A stretch of DNA of 64,000 bases from Pseudomonas brassicacearum (GTDB lineage: Bacteria; Pseudomonadota; Gammaproteobacteria; Pseudomonadales; Pseudomonadaceae). The position numbers and the translations under genes are program-made. Under the pieces are notes generated by a model that was not told the origin of the DNA, searched no databases, and was given only the letters and a program-made list of their open reading frames with translations. The stretch covers positions 6,317,001 to 6,381,000 of the forward strand of contig NZ_CP007410.1 in the NCBI RefSeq assembly GCF_000585995.1, read 5' to 3'. Below, piece by piece: positions 47,552-56,461 of the stretch. Position 1 is the stretch's first letter. Every line of letters starts with the position of its first letter.

Positions 47552-49450
47552 TCAGGAAACCTGGACCCGACGCTTCTCCGCCACCCAACTGCGCCCATAC
47601 AGCACCACGATCGCCAGGATCGCCACCACCTGGGCCGTCAGCGAATAGGCATCGGCATGGATGCCCAACCAGTCGAAGTCAAAGAACGCCACCGGATGGG
47701 TGCCGAAGATCCCGGCTTCCTGCAACGCCTTCACGCCATGGCCGGCGAACACCACTGACAGCGCACACAGCAACGCGGCGTTGATGCTGAAAAACAGCGC
47801 CAGCGGCAGTTTCGCCGAGCCGCGCAGGATCACCCAGGCCAGGCCGACCAGCAGCACCAGCGCTGTCGCGCCACCCGCCAACACCGCGTTGTGCCCGGCG
47901 GGGCCGGCCTGCAACCACAGGGTTTCGTAGAACAGGATCACTTCGAACAGCTCGCGATAGACCGAGAAGAACGCCAGGATCGCGAAACCAAAACGGCCAC
48001 CGCCGCCCACCAGGCTGCTCTTGATGTAGTCCTGCCAGGCCGCCGCATGGCGCCGGTCATGCATCCACACCCCCAGCCACAGCACCATCACACTGGCGAA
48101 CAACGCCGTCGCGCCTTCGAGCAATTCGCGCTGGGCGCCACTGACGTCGATCACATACGCGGCCAGCCCCCAGGTCGCCAGGCCGGCCAACAGCGCCAGG
48201 CCCCAACCCACGTTGACGCTGCGCACCGCCGACTGCTGGCCGGTGTTGCGCAGGAACGCCAGGATCGCCGCCAGCACCAGGATCGCCTCCAGCCCTTCAC
48301 GCAGCAGAATCAGCAACCCGGAGACGTAGCTCAGCGACCAGTTCAAACCGTCGCCGCCCAACAGGCCGGCGGATTCCTTCAATTTAGCTTTGGCGGCGTC
48401 CAGACGCTGCGCGGCCTGCTCGACCGGCAAACCGTCCTGCAGCGATTGACGGTAGGCCATCAAGGCCTTTTCAGTGTCTTTGCGCACGTTGGCATCGACA
48501 TTGTCCAGCGAGCTTTCCACCAGCTCGAACCCTTCCAGATAAGCCGCTACCGACAAGTCATAGGCTTGGTCGTGGTCACCGGCGCGATACGCCGCGATGC
48601 TTTTATCCAGGGTGGCGGCGGTGTAGTCGAGCAACTGCGCCGGGCCGCGCTGTACTTGCGGCGGCTGGGCACGCTGGGCGCGGAAGGTGGCCGCTGCTTC
48701 GGGACCTTGCGCGGCGAGCACTTCGGCCGGCGTCTGACGCGCGAGGTCGGCAAGGTTGTAGGTTCGTTCACTTTTGGCGGCAGCCGGGTCGGCACTGAAG
48801 CTGGCGATGTAGGTTGCCAGGTCCCAACGCTGACGGTCGTCGAGCTGATCGGCGAAGGCCGGCATGTCGGTGCCCTCGACGCCCATGCCGAGGGTGTTGT
48901 AGATCGCGTAGAGACTCAGGCGGTCCAGGCGCTGGCCGTCGCGCAGATTGGAAGGCGCAGGTTCGAGGCCGACACCGGCGGGGCCGTCGCCGGCACCGCT
49001 GTCACCGTGGCACACCGAACAGTGTTGGGCGTACAACGGCGCACCGCGTGTAGGGTCCGGGGTGATGATTGGCGCCTGGCTCACTTCGTAAGCCACCGCC
49101 AACCTGGCCCCCAGTTGCCGGGCCAGGCGCGCGACTTCGCCGCCGTCCTGGCGCTGGGTGATGGCGCCGCGCAATGCGGCGATGCCTTGGGTCAGTTCCG
49201 CCTTTTCCGGCTTGGCCGGCAGGGCGGCGATCAACCCTTCCAACACTTGGATGAACTCCAACTGCTCCCGGTATTCCGACGCCTCGACAACCTTGCCCGC
49301 TTCGACCGTCACTGGGTAATCCGCCCCAATGTAATCCAGCAAATGCAGTGCTTGTGGGGCGCCTTCAACGGTGTCGGCCAGCAGATGAGTGCTGCACAGC
49401 GCAAGCAACGGCAGTGCCAGCCAGGCCAGGATACGAAACGGGGCAGTCAT
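47552..49450 (-). CDS. FTR1-type iron permease with fused cytochrome c domain
   Basis: This 632-residue protein has a signal peptide (MTAPFRILAWLALPLLALC, cleavage near 25), a periplasmic part with a class I cytochrome c heme site (CSVCH near 143) and a helical segment, then seven membrane segments of the FTR1/EfeU type. The iron-binding REGLEA motif lies near 383 and a second acidic motif, YRELFEVILFYE, near 495. It should import iron after oxidation, with the cytochrome as an in-built electron acceptor; this last point is inference. It corresponds to PA5248. I found no convincing Fur box in front. Confidence 0.92.
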   Translation of the reverse strand: MTAPFRILAWLALPLLALCSTHLLADTVEGAPQALHLLDYIGADYPVTVEAGKVVEASEYREQLEFIQVLEGLIAALPAKPEKAELTQGIAALRGAITQRQDGGEVARLARQLGARLAVAYEVSQAPIITPDPTRGAPLYAQHCSVCHGDSGAGDGPAGVGLEPAPSNLRDGQRLDRLSLYAIYNTLGMGVEGTDMPAFADQLDDRQRWDLATYIASFSADPAAAKSERTYNLADLARQTPAEVLAAQGPEAAATFRAQRAQPPQVQRGPAQLLDYTAATLDKSIAAYRAGDHDQAYDLSVAAYLEGFELVESSLDNVDANVRKDTEKALMAYRQSLQDGLPVEQAAQRLDAAKAKLKESAGLLGGDGLNWSLSYVSGLLILLREGLEAILVLAAILAFLRNTGQQSAVRSVNVGWGLALLAGLATWGLAAYVIDVSGAQRELLEGATALFASVMVLWLGVWMHDRRHAAAWQDYIKSSLVGGGGRFGFAILAFFSVYRELFEVILFYETLWLQAGPAGHNAVLAGGATALVLLVGLAWVILRGSAKLPLALFFSINAALLCALSVVFAGHGVKALQEAGIFGTHPVAFFDFDWLGIHADAYSLTAQVVAILAIVVLYGRSWVAEKRRVQVS

Positions 49451-49602
49451 GAATGACTCTCAGTTGGTAATAAGAAGTAACACATTGTTCACTTCCAATG
49501 ACTTTGGCTCAAGGGGCGATGTGCTCTGGAAGCAGATTTTCATCGGATTTTCATGGTTTGGAGGTGATGTCACAAAAACAGCAGATAGACATTGAAAAGC
49601 CA

Positions 49603-49630
49603 TTACATAGCCAACGGCCATGTTTATAAT
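49603..49630 (+). promoter_or_regulatory. Possible promoter of the COG3014 lipoprotein cluster
   Basis: A perfect TATAAT (49625-49630) follows TTACAT (49603-49608) at 16 bases in the 316-base divergent gap 49451-49766. The gap is AT-rich compared with its surroundings and holds a weak hairpin at about 49662-49683, but no gene. Confidence 0.5.
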
Positions 49631-49766
49631 CCTGCCGCCCTCTTATTGTCAGATGGCATAAAAGCTCCTCTTTTTATGAGGAACTGACAGCGTTCCGACG
49701 CCTGTCCGTGGGATCGCCCCAGCCCGACCCGCACACCCCGGCTGATACCTCAGGGAAGATGTAGTC

Positions 49767-51161
49767 ATGGCCTCCCGTGCCGCTTTTTCGCTCGCCCTCG
49801 GTGCGATCACCTTGTTGTCCGGCTGTTCGGCCTTTCGCAACTACGACAGTGAATTGGCCCAGACCAACCAGCAGCTGGCTTCCGGCAACGTCGATGCGGC
49901 GTTGACCCTGCTGGAAAAGAACAACAGCAGCCAGGACAAAGACCTGCTGTATTTCTTCGAAAAAGGCGAATTGCTGCGCGCCAAGGGTGATCTGTCCGGC
50001 AGCCAGTCTGCCTGGACCAGCGCCGACCAGCAGGTCGGCCAGTGGGAAGACGCCGTCAAGCTCGACACGGCCAAGTACCTGGCGCAGTTCGGCAGTTTCC
50101 TGGTCAACGATAAAGTCCGGCGCTACGAGGGCTATGACTACGAAAAGGTCATGCTGACCACCCAGATGGCCCTGAATCTGCTGGCAGTGAACGACTTCGA
50201 CGGTGCGCGGACGCAGATCAAGAAAACCCACGAACGCGAAGCAGTGATCGCCGACCTGCGGGACAAGGAATACCTCAAGCGCGAAGAGGATGCCGAGAAG
50301 CAAGGGGTCAAGACCGAGTACAAGGACCTCCAGGGCTATCCGGTGGCCAGCCTCGACGCGCCGGAAGTGGTCAGCCTGAAAAACAGTTACCAGAGTGCGT
50401 TCAGCCATTACCTGGCCGGTTTCGTCTACGAAGCCCTGGGAGAAAAGGACCTGGCCGCGCCAGGCTATCGCAAGGCCGCTGAACTGCGCCCGAACACCCC
50501 GTTGCTGGAACAGGCGCTGCTCAACCTCGACAAACCAGCCACCAAGAACGACGACAGCGACATCCTGATCGTCGTCCAGAGCGGCCTGGCGCCGTCCCGG
50601 GATTCGATTCGCATTCCCCTGCCCTTGCCCATCAGCGGCAACCTGGTCATCACGCCACTGTCGTTCCCGCTGATCAAGCCTGACACCTCCACCGCCACCT
50701 TCGCCCAGATCGGCGTCGACGGCCGTCAGCTCGACCTGACCCAGCTCAACAGCACCACCGCCATGTCCCGCCGGGCCCTGCGCGATGACATGCCGGGCAT
50801 CATCCTGCGCACGACCGTGCGGGCAATCACCCGTGGCGTGGCACAAAAGCAGATCAATGATACCAATCCCCTGGCCGGCCTGGCCGTGGGCATCACCTCG
50901 GCCGTGCTCGAAGGCGCCGACACCCGGACCTGGCGCACCTTGCCGGACTACACCCAGGTGGTACGCCTGCGCCTGAAGAAAGGCGAGCACCAAGTCACCT
51001 TGCCAAGCGCCGTGGGCGGCTCGGTGGTCAAGGTCACCGTCGACCAGCGTTACCAAGTCATCAGCCTGCGGGCGGTGGGCAACCAGGTGTTCGCCGGCGG
51101 CCTGGCTGCCCAGGTGATGCCCAGCGCCAACCCGACCGCCATTGCCCTTAAGCAACCTTAA
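49767..51161 (+). CDS. COG3014 family lipoprotein with TPR-like repeats
   Basis: This 464-residue protein has a lipoprotein signal (MASRAAFSLALGAITLLSGC, lipobox LSGC, Cys20), so it should be anchored in the outer membrane. The first 230 residues are helical with TPR-like periodicity (TNQQLASGNVDAALTLLEKN, YLAGFVYEALGEKDLAAPGYRKAAEL). The rest is beta-rich, with a glycine-rich stretch NPLAGLAVGITSAVLEGAD. Its function is not known. It leads a cluster with YcfL, LpoB and a CsgG-like protein; the YcfL gene starts 18 bases after its stop. Confidence 0.88.
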   Translation: MASRAAFSLALGAITLLSGCSAFRNYDSELAQTNQQLASGNVDAALTLLEKNNSSQDKDLLYFFEKGELLRAKGDLSGSQSAWTSADQQVGQWEDAVKLDTAKYLAQFGSFLVNDKVRRYEGYDYEKVMLTTQMALNLLAVNDFDGARTQIKKTHEREAVIADLRDKEYLKREEDAEKQGVKTEYKDLQGYPVASLDAPEVVSLKNSYQSAFSHYLAGFVYEALGEKDLAAPGYRKAAELRPNTPLLEQALLNLDKPATKNDDSDILIVVQSGLAPSRDSIRIPLPLPISGNLVITPLSFPLIKPDTSTATFAQIGVDGRQLDLTQLNSTTAMSRRALRDDMPGIILRTTVRAITRGVAQKQINDTNPLAGLAVGITSAVLEGADTRTWRTLPDYTQVVRLRLKKGEHQVTLPSAVGGSVVKVTVDQRYQVISLRAVGNQVFAGGLAAQVMPSANPTAIALKQP

Positions 51162-51179
51162 GAACGGAGTCTTGTTCAC

Positions 51180-51551
51180 ATGCGTTTAAAACTGATCGCC
51201 GTCGGCGCCCTGGCCTTGCTGGCCGGTTGCGCCACCCCGCCGCCACCGGAGCCGGGCAGTGCCGCCAGCAAGGTCGTGGCAATGGGCAAGACGAAAAACA
51301 TCGTGGTGGGCGCCATGCGCGTCGCCCGGGAAAACGGCTACCTGACCGTCAACGTGCAGCTGAGCAACACCAGCTTCAACAACAAGACTATGTATTACCG
51401 CTTTGCCTGGCTGGGGCCGGAAGGCTTTCCGATCGCCGAGGAAGAAACCTGGAAAACCCTGAGCCTGTACGGCGAACAGACCAGCTTCCTGCCGGCCATC
51501 GCGCCGACGCCCAAGGCTGTGGATTTCCGTTTGGAAATCAATACCCCTTGA
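51180..51551 (+). CDS. YcfL family lipoprotein
   Basis: This 123-residue lipoprotein has a lipobox LAGC (Cys17) and a small beta-sandwich-like body (YLTVNVQLSNTSFNNKTMYYRFAWLGPEGFPI). In E. coli ycfL stands directly before lpoB (ycfM). It probably serves the same outer-membrane assembly as its neighbours. A REP pair separates it from lpoB. Confidence 0.88.
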   Translation: MRLKLIAVGALALLAGCATPPPPEPGSAASKVVAMGKTKNIVVGAMRVARENGYLTVNVQLSNTSFNNKTMYYRFAWLGPEGFPIAEEETWKTLSLYGEQTSFLPAIAPTPKAVDFRLEINTP

Positions 51552-51561
51552 GCTGCACAAC

Positions 51562-51653
51562 CTGTGGGAGCGAGCTTGCTCGCGATGGCATTGGATCCGC
51601 CAGCAATGATGCTGACTGACACACCGCTATCGCGAGCAAGCTCGCTCCCACAG
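51562..51653. repeat. REP pair (type A)
   Basis: Inverted copies at 51562-51588 and 51626-51653 interrupt an apparent operon between ycfL and lpoB, which may reduce or separate lpoB expression. Confidence 0.9.
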
Positions 51654-51713
51654 AAAGCGACCGAGTGACAGGTATTACGCGTTATCCCTTTTTCAGTTTT
51701 CGAGAGCATCCCC

Positions 51714-52301
51714 ATGTTTGTACGCATTTCCTCCATCGCCCTCGCCGCCCTGCTGGTCAGCGGCTGCGCCAACAACTCCCCGGTCCTGGGCAACAAGAAC
51801 ATCAGCTACGGTGACACCAAGGCCGTGGAAACCGTGACCAACGAGTTCGGCTCCACCGACTTGCAAATGATCGCCGAATCCATGACCCGCTCCCTGGCCC
51901 AATCCGGCGTTTTGCAGGGCCGTCCGGTGGTTCAGGTCTATGACGTGAAGAACAAGACCAGCGAGTACATCGACACCCGCGAAATCACCACCAGCATCAA
52001 GACCCAACTGATGAAGACCGGTGCCGCGCGCTTTGCCAGCGACAACACCGCCATGGACAGCCAGGTCGACCAGCTCAAGCTGCAGAACCAGAGCGGCCTG
52101 TACAAGAAAAGCACCGTGGCCAAGACCGGCAACATGATCGCTGCCAAATACCGCATCGAGGGTTCCATCAGCTCGATCGTCAAGCGCAGCAGCGACTACA
52201 AGGACGTCTTCTATAAATTCAGCCTGCAGTTGATCGACGTCGAAAGCGGTCTGGCCGAGTGGATGGACGAAAAAGAAATCCGCAAGACCACGGAGCGTTA
52301 A
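51714..52301 (+). CDS. lpoB: Penicillin-binding protein activator LpoB
   Basis: This 195-residue lipoprotein has lipobox VSGC (Cys18) and the LpoB fold (SYGDTKAVETVTNEFGSTDLQMIAESMTRSL, REITTSIKTQL, YRIEGSISSI, ETRKTTER-like end EIRKTTER). In E. coli LpoB reaches through the peptidoglycan to activate PBP1b. In Pseudomonas a different activator (LpoP) has been described for PBP1b, so the role here may differ. Its stop lies three bases before the next ATG. Confidence 0.88.
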   Translation: MFVRISSIALAALLVSGCANNSPVLGNKNISYGDTKAVETVTNEFGSTDLQMIAESMTRSLAQSGVLQGRPVVQVYDVKNKTSEYIDTREITTSIKTQLMKTGAARFASDNTAMDSQVDQLKLQNQSGLYKKSTVAKTGNMIAAKYRIEGSISSIVKRSSDYKDVFYKFSLQLIDVESGLAEWMDEKEIRKTTER

Positions 52302-52304
52302 GCC

Positions 52305-53048
52305 ATGCGCACATGGATCGGCATCATGGCCCTGGCCTGCGCGTTCGGCGCGCAGGCGGCCCCAAAAGTCGCGGTCACGGACCTCGCGTATCAGGAGCGG
52401 GTGGAAGAGTACATCCACACCGTTTCCGCCCAGAGCAACTTCCAGGCGAATGGCTACAGCGCCAGCGCGTCGTCGAGCTACGACGAAATGGAAGCCACCA
52501 GCAGCTATATCGAGCAAGGTGAACTGCGCAAGTTCACCGGTGACATCAAAGGCGAGATCCTGCGCAGCGGGATGTTCCAGCTGGTGCAGGGAACACCGCA
52601 CACCGCGTCTTCCAAAGGCGACGTCTATGACGTCATCAAGCGCATCAAGGGCGGGCAGTTCAAAGGTGCCGATTACGTGCTGTTCGGCACCGTTTCCGAC
52701 ATCGACTTCACTCGCGACATCAACGAACTGGCCAACACCAACAGCTACTCGGCAGTGCTTGCACTGACGCTGGTGGCGGACTTCAGCCTGATCAACACCA
52801 AGACCTTCGAAATCACCTCGGCCTTCACCGCCATGGGTGAAGGCCAGGACACCAAGCTGTTGAACCACCGGGATGTCCACATCAGCCTCAACCGTCCGCG
52901 AGTAGTACGCGACGTGTCCAAGGCTCTGGGTGAAGACGTGGCGCGGCAAATGAGCGAACAACTCGGTGGCCCGCGTTACGAACAGCCTGGCGAACCCGTG
53001 CAGCGCAATAATCTGCCCCGGGATACCGCGCCGGTGATCCTGCGCTGA
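52305..53048 (+). CDS. CsgG/LpoB-like periplasmic protein
   Basis: This 247-residue protein has a Sec signal peptide cleaved after AQA (residue 19) but no lipobox. The body (KVAVTDLAYQERVEEYIHTV, DIKGEILRSGMFQLVQG, GADYVLFGTVSDIDF, LTLVADFSLINTKTFEI) follows the CsgG/TolB-N-like pattern shared with LpoB. It is therefore a soluble periplasmic relative of the lipoprotein encoded just upstream. An unusual Ser/Ala-rich insert lies near residues 45-65. It ends the four-gene cluster. Confidence 0.8.
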   Translation: MRTWIGIMALACAFGAQAAPKVAVTDLAYQERVEEYIHTVSAQSNFQANGYSASASSSYDEMEATSSYIEQGELRKFTGDIKGEILRSGMFQLVQGTPHTASSKGDVYDVIKRIKGGQFKGADYVLFGTVSDIDFTRDINELANTNSYSAVLALTLVADFSLINTKTFEITSAFTAMGEGQDTKLLNHRDVHISLNRPRVVRDVSKALGEDVARQMSEQLGGPRYEQPGEPVQRNNLPRDTAPVILR

Positions 53049-53071
53049 GCCACACCGCTGGAGAGATGCTT

Positions 53072-53166
53072 TTGTGGCGAGGGAGCTTGCTCCCGCTCGG
53101 TTGCGCAGCGACCGCAAAATCTTGGGGCTGCTTCGCAGCCCAGCGGGAGCAAGCTCCCTCGCCACA
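53072..53166. repeat. REP pair (type B)
   Basis: Inverted copies at 53072-53098 and 53141-53166 lie between the converging CsgG-like and LysE-family genes. Confidence 0.9.
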
Positions 53167-53184
53167 GGGTAGTGTGAAAGTCGG

Positions 53185-53817
53185 TTACACCGCAGCCTTG
53201 CGAATCGTCGCGAGCAAGCCCGCCGCCCCGATGAACAGGCCAGCAAACGTGCGGTTCATCCGCCGTTGCTGCTTCGGTGTGCGCAACAGGCGCAGGACTT
53301 TGGACGCCAGCCCGGTGTACCCGGCCATGACGATGAGGTCGACGCAGATCATGGTCACGCCCAGGATCAGGTACTGCTTGAGCAAGGGGGCATGGGGGTC
53401 GATGAATTGCGGCAGCACCGCCAGCATGAACACCAGCGCCTTGGGGTTGCTGATGTTGACCAGAAAGCCGCGAAACACCAGAGCCAAAGGGTTGCCGATA
53501 GGACGCACAACGGACTCATCACTGATATCGCCGGGGATGGCTCGCCACTGTTTGATACCCAGGTAAACCAGATAGGCCACACCGAACCATTTGATCGCGT
53601 AGAACGCGGTAGCTGATGCGGTGAGGATCGCGCCAACACCGGCGGCGACGATCACGATTTGCAACGCCAGGCCCAGCTGCAGGCCCAGGGCATTCCAGTA
53701 ACCGCGCCAGAAACCATAGCGCAGGCCACTGGACATCGATGCAATGGCACCGGCGCCTGGGGAAAGACTGATCACCCAACAGGCAGCGAAAAACGCCAGC
53801 CATGTTTCCAGCAACAT
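53185..53817 (-). CDS. LysE/RhtB family amino-acid exporter
   Basis: This 210-residue membrane protein has about six segments and the family start WLAFFAACWVISLSPGAGAIASMSSG, followed by YLVYLGIKQW and FRGFLVNISNPKALVFMLAVLPQF. Such proteins export homoserine, threonine or other amino acids by proton antiport. ATG 53817 follows GAGGTG; the open frame to 53898 is not supported. The substrate is not known. Confidence 0.92.
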   Translation of the reverse strand: MLLETWLAFFAACWVISLSPGAGAIASMSSGLRYGFWRGYWNALGLQLGLALQIVIVAAGVGAILTASATAFYAIKWFGVAYLVYLGIKQWRAIPGDISDESVVRPIGNPLALVFRGFLVNISNPKALVFMLAVLPQFIDPHAPLLKQYLILGVTMICVDLIVMAGYTGLASKVLRLLRTPKQQRRMNRTFAGLFIGAAGLLATIRKAAV

Positions 53818-53919
53818 TGCACACCTCGGCTCAGATTCGTCGGAAACGACTAAGCTAATGCGCCACCGCACGATTGACCATCGCTTTTTTGCAAACAACA
53901 GCCCATCTGCACGGCCGGA

Positions 53920-54501
53920 TTATTCGACGAAACCGCCGACCGGAAACGTCTCGCTGCCACGCCAGCGCCGAACCGAACGCTGGAAAAACAGGCTGTTGGG
54001 CACTTGCACCATGGCGCTGCCGGTGCCGAGCTCCTCGGGTTCGATCAGCGTGGTGTACAGCAGGTTGATCGCCACCACGCGGCCCTTGATGCCAGGCTTG
54101 TCGGTGGTGTCCACCAGCTCGACCACATCCCCCAGGCGAAACGGCCCGACGGTGTAGATCAAAACGGCGCACAGCAGGTTCGATAACACACTCCAGATGG
54201 CGAAAAACGCCACCGCGGCCACCGCGACGAAACCCGACAGCGCGGTCCACAGCACCGTGGCCGAGACGCCCAGGCGCTCGAGCACCACCAGCACAGCGCT
54301 GCCCATGATCAGCCAGCGCAGCACGCCTCGCAGGATGATCACCAATTGCGGTGGGAAGGGGTAACGCTCACCCAGGCCTGTAAGGGTCCGTGCCACGACA
54401 CGCTGCGCGACATAGCCAGCCAGCAGGATCAGCAGGATTTGCACACCGAGCCAGATCGGCTCGATCCACATGACAGGGATAGGCAACGCCAACGCTTCCA
54501 T
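53920..54501 (-). CDS. Short MscS-type mechanosensitive channel protein
   Basis: This 193-residue protein has three membrane segments (WIEPIWLGVQILLILLAGYV, GVLRWLIMGSAVLVVLERLG, the pore-helix region LSGFVAVAAVAFFAIWS) and a short MscS beta domain (GPFRLGDVVELVDTTDKPGIKGRVVAINLLYTTL, VQVPNSLFF). It ends before the C-terminal alpha-beta domain of full-length MscS (286 residues in E. coli). Its ATG shares one base with the stop of the ABC-F gene, so it is translationally coupled to it. Confidence 0.87.
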   Translation of the reverse strand: MEALALPIPVMWIEPIWLGVQILLILLAGYVAQRVVARTLTGLGERYPFPPQLVIILRGVLRWLIMGSAVLVVLERLGVSATVLWTALSGFVAVAAVAFFAIWSVLSNLLCAVLIYTVGPFRLGDVVELVDTTDKPGIKGRVVAINLLYTTLIEPEELGTGSAMVQVPNSLFFQRSVRRWRGSETFPVGGFVE

Positions 54502-56411
54502 CAGGACAACGCCTCCAGCTCCGCTTGCAAGTTTTCCAGCAGCTCCAAGGCTTGCATCCACGCCTCCTCAAGCTCCGCTTCCCGAACCTTCAGCCTGGCC
54601 TGTTCGGCCAGCAGATCACGCAGCTCATCCTTGCGCGCCGCTTCGTAAAGACCGCTGTCGCCGAGGCTGGTTTCGATTTTCTGCAGCTTTTCATGGAGCT
54701 TGCCCAGTTCGACTTCGAGCTTATCGGCTTCGCGCTTATGGGGCGCCAACTGCTGACGCAGAGCCGCTGCGGCCTGGCGCTGGGCTTTCTTGTCGGTCTT
54801 GTCCGGGTTGACGGGCGTGGTGCTGACCGGGGCATTGCGCTGACGGTACTCCACCAGCCAGCGCGCGTAGTCTTCCAGATCGCCGTCGAACTCCTCGACC
54901 TTGCCGTCGGCCACCAGAAAGAAATTATCCGTGGTGCTTTTGAGCAAATGCCGATCGTGGGACACCACCAGCACGGCCCCACTGAATTCCTGCAAGGCCA
55001 TGGTCAGGGCCAGGCGCATTTCCAGGTCGAGGTGGTTGGTCGGTTCGTCGAGCAGCAATAGGTTCGGCCTACCCCAGGCGATCAACGCCAGCGCCAGGCG
55101 AGCCTTTTCGCCACCGGAGAAATTCAGCACCGGTTCGTCGATACGCGCGCCGCGGAAATCGAAACCACCGAGGAAGTCGCGCAGGACCTGCTCGCGCTCG
55201 GTCGGCGCCAGGCGTTGCAAATGCAACAGCGGGCTGGCCTTGGAATCCAGGGAGTCGAGCTGATGCTGGGCGAAGTAGCCAACCACGGTGTTCTCGCCCC
55301 GGGTCAGGCGCCCGGCAAGAGGTTCGAGTTCACCGGAAAGGTTTTTGATCAGGGTCGACTTACCGGCACCGTTGGGCCCCAGCAGACCGATCCGCGCACC
55401 CGGGGTCAGTTGCAGCTTGACCTTCTCCAGCACGGTCTTGTCGCCATAGCCCAGGCGCGCGTCGGACAGGTCGATCAGCGGGCTGGAAATCTTGGTCGAC
55501 TCGCGAAAGACGAAATCAAACGGTGAATCGACGTGGGCCGCGGACAGCTCCTCCATCCGCTCCAGCGCCTTGATCCGGCTCTGGGCCTGGCGGGCCTTGG
55601 TGGCCTGGGCCTTGAAGCGGGCGATGTAGCTTTCCATGTGCGCACGCTGTGCCTGCTGCTTCTCGTAGGCCTGCTGTTGCTGGGCCAGGCGTTCGGCACG
55701 GGCTCGCTCGAAAGCACTGTAGCCGCCGCGGTACAAGGTGAGCTTGCGTTGATCGACATGGGCTACGTGATCGACCACGGCGTCGAGGAAGTCCCGGTCG
55801 TGGGAAATCAGCAACAGCGTGCCGGGGTAGTTCTTGAGCCAATCTTCGAGCCAGATGATGGCGTCGAGATCCAAGTGGTTGGTGGGCTCATCGAGCAACA
55901 GCAAGTCCGAGGGGCACATCAAGGCCTGCGCCAGGTTCAGGCGCATCCGCCAGCCGCCGGAGAAATCCCCGACCTGACGGTCCATCTGCTCATTGGTAAA
56001 ACCCAGGCCTGCCAGCAATTTGCGCGCGCGGGCATCGGCGGTGTAGCCGTCGGCGCTGTCGAGCTCCGAATGCAAACGGGCCTGGGCAGCGCCGTCGTGG
56101 GCCGCCTCTGCCGCCGCCAGGTCGCGTTGAACCTGGCGCAGGCGCAGGTCCCCGTCGAGCACGTAGTCCACTGCCAGGCGCTCGAGGGTGTCGACCTCCT
56201 GGCGCATGTGGGCGATACGCCAATCGGCCGGCAGCAAGCAGTCGCCCGAGTCCGGGTGCAGCTCACCCCTCAGCAAGGCGAACAGGCTCGATTTGCCGGC
56301 ACCGTTGGCACCGATGAGGCCGGCTTTGTGGCCGGCGTGCAGGGTCAGCTCGGCGTCTTCTAGCAGACGTTGCGGGCCACGCTGTAAAGTCAGGTTCTGA
56401 AGTCGGATCAT
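54501..56411 (-). CDS. ABC-F family ATPase (YheS-like)
   Basis: This 636-residue soluble protein has two ATPase domains: Walker A GANGAGKSS with signature FSGGWRMRL, and GPNGAGKST with signature FSGGEKARL. They are joined by the charged linker of about 80 residues (RAERLAQQQQAYEKQQAQ), with a C-terminal coiled coil (about 545-636). ABC-F proteins bind the ribosomal E site and relieve stalled or nascent-chain-inhibited ribosomes. It corresponds to PA5252. The MscS-type gene follows in the same operon. Confidence 0.94.
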   Translation of the reverse strand: MIRLQNLTLQRGPQRLLEDAELTLHAGHKAGLIGANGAGKSSLFALLRGELHPDSGDCLLPADWRIAHMRQEVDTLERLAVDYVLDGDLRLRQVQRDLAAAEAAHDGAAQARLHSELDSADGYTADARARKLLAGLGFTNEQMDRQVGDFSGGWRMRLNLAQALMCPSDLLLLDEPTNHLDLDAIIWLEDWLKNYPGTLLLISHDRDFLDAVVDHVAHVDQRKLTLYRGGYSAFERARAERLAQQQQAYEKQQAQRAHMESYIARFKAQATKARQAQSRIKALERMEELSAAHVDSPFDFVFRESTKISSPLIDLSDARLGYGDKTVLEKVKLQLTPGARIGLLGPNGAGKSTLIKNLSGELEPLAGRLTRGENTVVGYFAQHQLDSLDSKASPLLHLQRLAPTEREQVLRDFLGGFDFRGARIDEPVLNFSGGEKARLALALIAWGRPNLLLLDEPTNHLDLEMRLALTMALQEFSGAVLVVSHDRHLLKSTTDNFFLVADGKVEEFDGDLEDYARWLVEYRQRNAPVSTTPVNPDKTDKKAQRQAAAALRQQLAPHKREADKLEVELGKLHEKLQKIETSLGDSGLYEAARKDELRDLLAEQARLKVREAELEEAWMQALELLENLQAELEALS

Positions 56412-56461
56412 AATGGCGGCGGAGTCTACCAGCTTCGCTCACAACTGGCGCGAGTAGCACG

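Noticed and set aside
47891..49456. Long open frame on the plus strand across the FTR1 gene
   Set aside because: Antisense shadow of a well-supported gene; composition is low in hydrophobic order and has no motifs.
49460..49480. Fur box before the FTR1 gene
   Set aside because: The best 19-mer (GGTAATAAGAAG...) matches the consensus at only about 10 positions and lacks the symmetric half.
49674..51179. Long open frame on the minus strand across the COG3014 gene
   Set aside because: The opposite strand has a lipobox, a ribosome site and operon neighbours; this frame has none.
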